A stretch of 7,460 nucleotides of DNA from Chitinophagaceae bacterium. GTDB taxonomy: Bacteria > Bacteroidota > Bacteroidia > Chitinophagales > Chitinophagaceae. The notes beneath the pieces are model-generated. The model was not told the origin of the DNA. It saw nothing but the letters and a program-made list of their open reading frames with translations, and made no database searches. Position 1 is the first letter of the stretch, and every line of letters begins with the position of its first letter. The stretch is taken from positions 1-7,460 of the forward strand of contig JANXWM010000288.1 in assembly GCA_025351145.1 (NCBI GenBank). The letters are read 5' to 3'. Made by a program: the position numbers and the translations under genes. This document shows positions 6,025 through 7,460 of the stretch, piece after piece.

Positions 6025-6259
6025 TGTGCGTTCGTGCATTTGCAAACCTTCATAAAAATTTTGTACATATTCTTTTACCTGTTGATGTTCAATTTTATGT
6101 ATGTATGTATTTATATTCTGCTAAAAACCCACAAAACACAAAGAGCAATAACACCAGAATTTCTAAGAAATAATGTTTCCATTTTTTCGGGCGGTGTTGG
6201 TGTGTGCTTCCATAGTTGTATATGTGTACAAGAAAATAATATGCCGTTAGGGAACAATT
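6025..6259. other. AT-rich spacer without a supported gene
   Basis: This stretch runs from the predicted 3' splice site of the intron fragment to the stop codon of the membrane-protein gene. It is AT-rich and contains three tandem TATG units at about 6096-6111. A plus-strand open frame crosses it but runs on antisense through the end of the next gene and is not protein-like. No promoter, RNA gene or terminator can be supported. Confidence 0.5.
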
Positions 6260-7138
6260 TTATTCCAGCCGGTACTTATTTTTTAAAAGATCTATCAATT
6301 CCGTTGCTTTTTGTTTTAATGGCACTAGGTATGTATTATTTTGGAGACCATACATCATAGATTCAAATTTTACCCATCCTCCCAATTCTTTCATTAGCTT
6401 AGGGTCATCATTAATAAATGGCAGATTCAATTTGAAGGTGGAATCCTTGTTTGCCTCTCTGCCAATAAATAATTTAGTTACCAAATTCATGTCAAATAGT
6501 TTAAAATACAAGGCTTCCATTTTTTCATATTCAGACCTTGAAAGGCTGTAATCATTTTCAAGTTTGGCCAGCTTGTTACCATATTCATTAATTTTTTTGG
6601 AAAGCACATTGCCTATCAACCGGAGATTTCCTGAACCCTTCATTTGTTCAATAGTGGTATTATTAGAAGTAAAGTAGTAATTATATGTAATATACCTTCC
6701 ATAATAGTAAAGCATGCCATTGGTAATATTTATTTCTTTTTTTTCGTTGCTGTACTTAAAAAAAGTATCAAGTTTGGCCATTACTATATCGTTTTGTAAA
6801 ATAGTATAATTAATGCTAGCGGTGTCTTTCTTCAAATCTTCATATAAATTTATTGCATATTGTTTGCCTATTTCTTCTTCAACCTGATGTTCTCTTATAT
6901 TTTCAGCAACAAAGCCAAGAAAAACAGCCAAAAAAAGCATGGCGAATTCAAGTACATACTCAAACCATTTTTTCTTATGCAATACGTGATGTGGATGTTT
7001 ATGTATTTCCATATTTTCTGTATCTTGATTTGGGTTAATAATCTCTTTGTTAGTAGTAGGAGTAATTTGGTCGGAGGGATTTTCCGATTGAATGTTTGTC
7101 GGATTATCTATATGTTCTTCGTCTGTATTGTCTGCCAT
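6260..7138 (-). CDS. Single-pass membrane protein of unknown function with His-rich N-terminus
   Basis: A 292-residue protein. Residues 1-45 are polar and low-complexity (D, E, N, T, P, Q), and 46-57 are rich in His and Lys (HKHPHHVLHKKK). One strong transmembrane helix follows at about 61-78, within EYVLEFAMLFLAVFLGF and then VAENIREH. The remaining 210 residues are mostly helical, with the conserved-looking block TTIEQMKGSGNLRLIGNVLS (161-180). The LEF-MLFLAVFLGF-AEN-REH pattern belongs to a type of Bacteroidota protein I have seen repeatedly, similar in layout to DUF6090 proteins, with no function known to me. Many internal Lys residues before the helix suggest that the N-terminus is cytoplasmic. 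The ATG at 7136-7138 is preceded by an A-rich leader. No co-directional partner is close: the next minus-strand gene downstream starts at 5588, beyond the intron fragment and R6. Confidence 0.85.
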   Translation of the reverse strand: MADNTDEEHIDNPTNIQSENPSDQITPTTNKEIINPNQDTENMEIHKHPHHVLHKKKWFEYVLEFAMLFLAVFLGFVAENIREHQVEEEIGKQYAINLYEDLKKDTASINYTILQNDIVMAKLDTFFKYSNEKKEINITNGMLYYYGRYITYNYYFTSNNTTIEQMKGSGNLRLIGNVLSKKINEYGNKLAKLENDYSLSRSEYEKMEALYFKLFDMNLVTKLFIGREANKDSTFKLNLPFINDDPKLMKELGGWVKFESMMYGLQNNTYLVPLKQKATELIDLLKNKYRLE

Positions 7139-7460
7139 TTACTTTAAGTTATTAGAGTGTTCGATTGCATGACGTACAACGTTCGAGGCTTTGTGCAGTT
7201 GGGGAATTGACCAACTGTCCGCCCGGAACTACTGCCCAATTGAAAAACTAAAGTTGAAGTTAAGAACAAAAAGCCAAATTGAAACTCGTCCGCCGAAACC
7301 AAAGCTTGGATATGCACTGCTGATGATTGCTTCGATGTCATGCCCCAATTGCACAAAACCTTTTGTGTGTGTCCAGGGAAGCTGCCATTGTGATGAGAGC
7401 AGGTCTCTCGATGGGAGAAGCAGAGCAACCCTCACCATCAAACCGGTTGTATGCTGCGTT
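7139..7460. other. Gene-free terminal region with small hairpins
   Basis: No convincing coding region is seen. Two minus-strand open frames overlap each other here, and neither resembles a protein family. A perfect 7-bp hairpin, CAGTTGG (7196-7202) with CCAACTG (7211-7217), lies about 60 bases upstream of the membrane-protein gene. A smaller one, GAGAG (7395-7399) with CTCTC (7405-7409), lies further right. TACAAC near 7175 reappears inverted as GTTGTA near the window end, which could mark the ends of a gene-free cassette, but the match is short. The 12-mer of the dispersed repeat family is absent. Confidence 0.45.

Noticed and set aside
6096..6111. Tandem TATG microrepeat
   Set aside because: Only about three units in non-coding AT-rich DNA; no gene or promoter whose expression it could switch was recognised.
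6034..6360. Plus-strand open frame of 108 codons over the spacer and the end of the membrane-protein gene
   Set aside because: It runs antisense to a well-supported gene, its composition is driven by AT-rich DNA, and it resembles no family.
7144..7441. Two overlapping minus-strand open frames upstream of the membrane-protein gene
   Set aside because: They overlap in different frames, have atypical composition (Ser, Cys, Phe-rich) and no recognisable motif; neither is favoured over the other.

Overview
The window looks like an accessory-rich stretch of a Bacteroidota chromosome, probably a member of Chitinophagaceae or a close relative. This placement is an inference. It rests on the protein types: a Sec-exported Dcp-type M3 peptidase, a HipA-like kinase next to a DUF3037 protein, and a His-rich single-pass membrane protein with an LEF-MLFLAVFLGF-AEN-REH signature. 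The A/T-rich leaders without clear Shine-Dalgarno sequences and the REP-like GTCATGCTGAA / TTCAGGGTGACG element agree with it.

Layout from left to right: a possible 3' end of a gene (to 77); a small three-helix membrane protein of unknown function (270-875, +); dcp, an exported dipeptidyl carboxypeptidase (1237-3384, -); an HNH endonuclease (3646-4194, -); a two-gene unit of HipA-like kinase (4791-5588, -) and overlapping DUF3037 protein (4430-4813, -); a 3' fragment of a group II intron with perfectly foldable domains V and VI (5951-6024); and a membrane-anchored protein of unknown function (6260-7138, -). The last 320 bases hold no convincing gene.

The most striking feature is a family of about 70-130 bp intergenic repeats, six copies in both orientations (near 141, 932, 1127, 3499, 4331 and 5701). 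All share the 12-mer GCACTCTTGTAC and an extended consensus, and the best copies end in a hairpin whose stem changes in a compensatory way. The repeats occupy nearly every intergenic gap. The two AT-rich genes (270-875 and 3646-4194) each sit between two copies whose 3' (hairpin) ends face the gene, giving two units of about 0.9 kb. This suggests either a non-autonomous, cargo-carrying inverted-repeat element or a repeat family that serves as an insertion or recombination site for foreign genes. No transposase is visible in the window.

Functionally, dcp is the only clear housekeeping gene (periplasmic peptide degradation). The kinase/DUF3037 pair is the only clear operon, with coding regions overlapping by 23 bases. 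The rest looks like accessory cargo and the remains of mobile elements.
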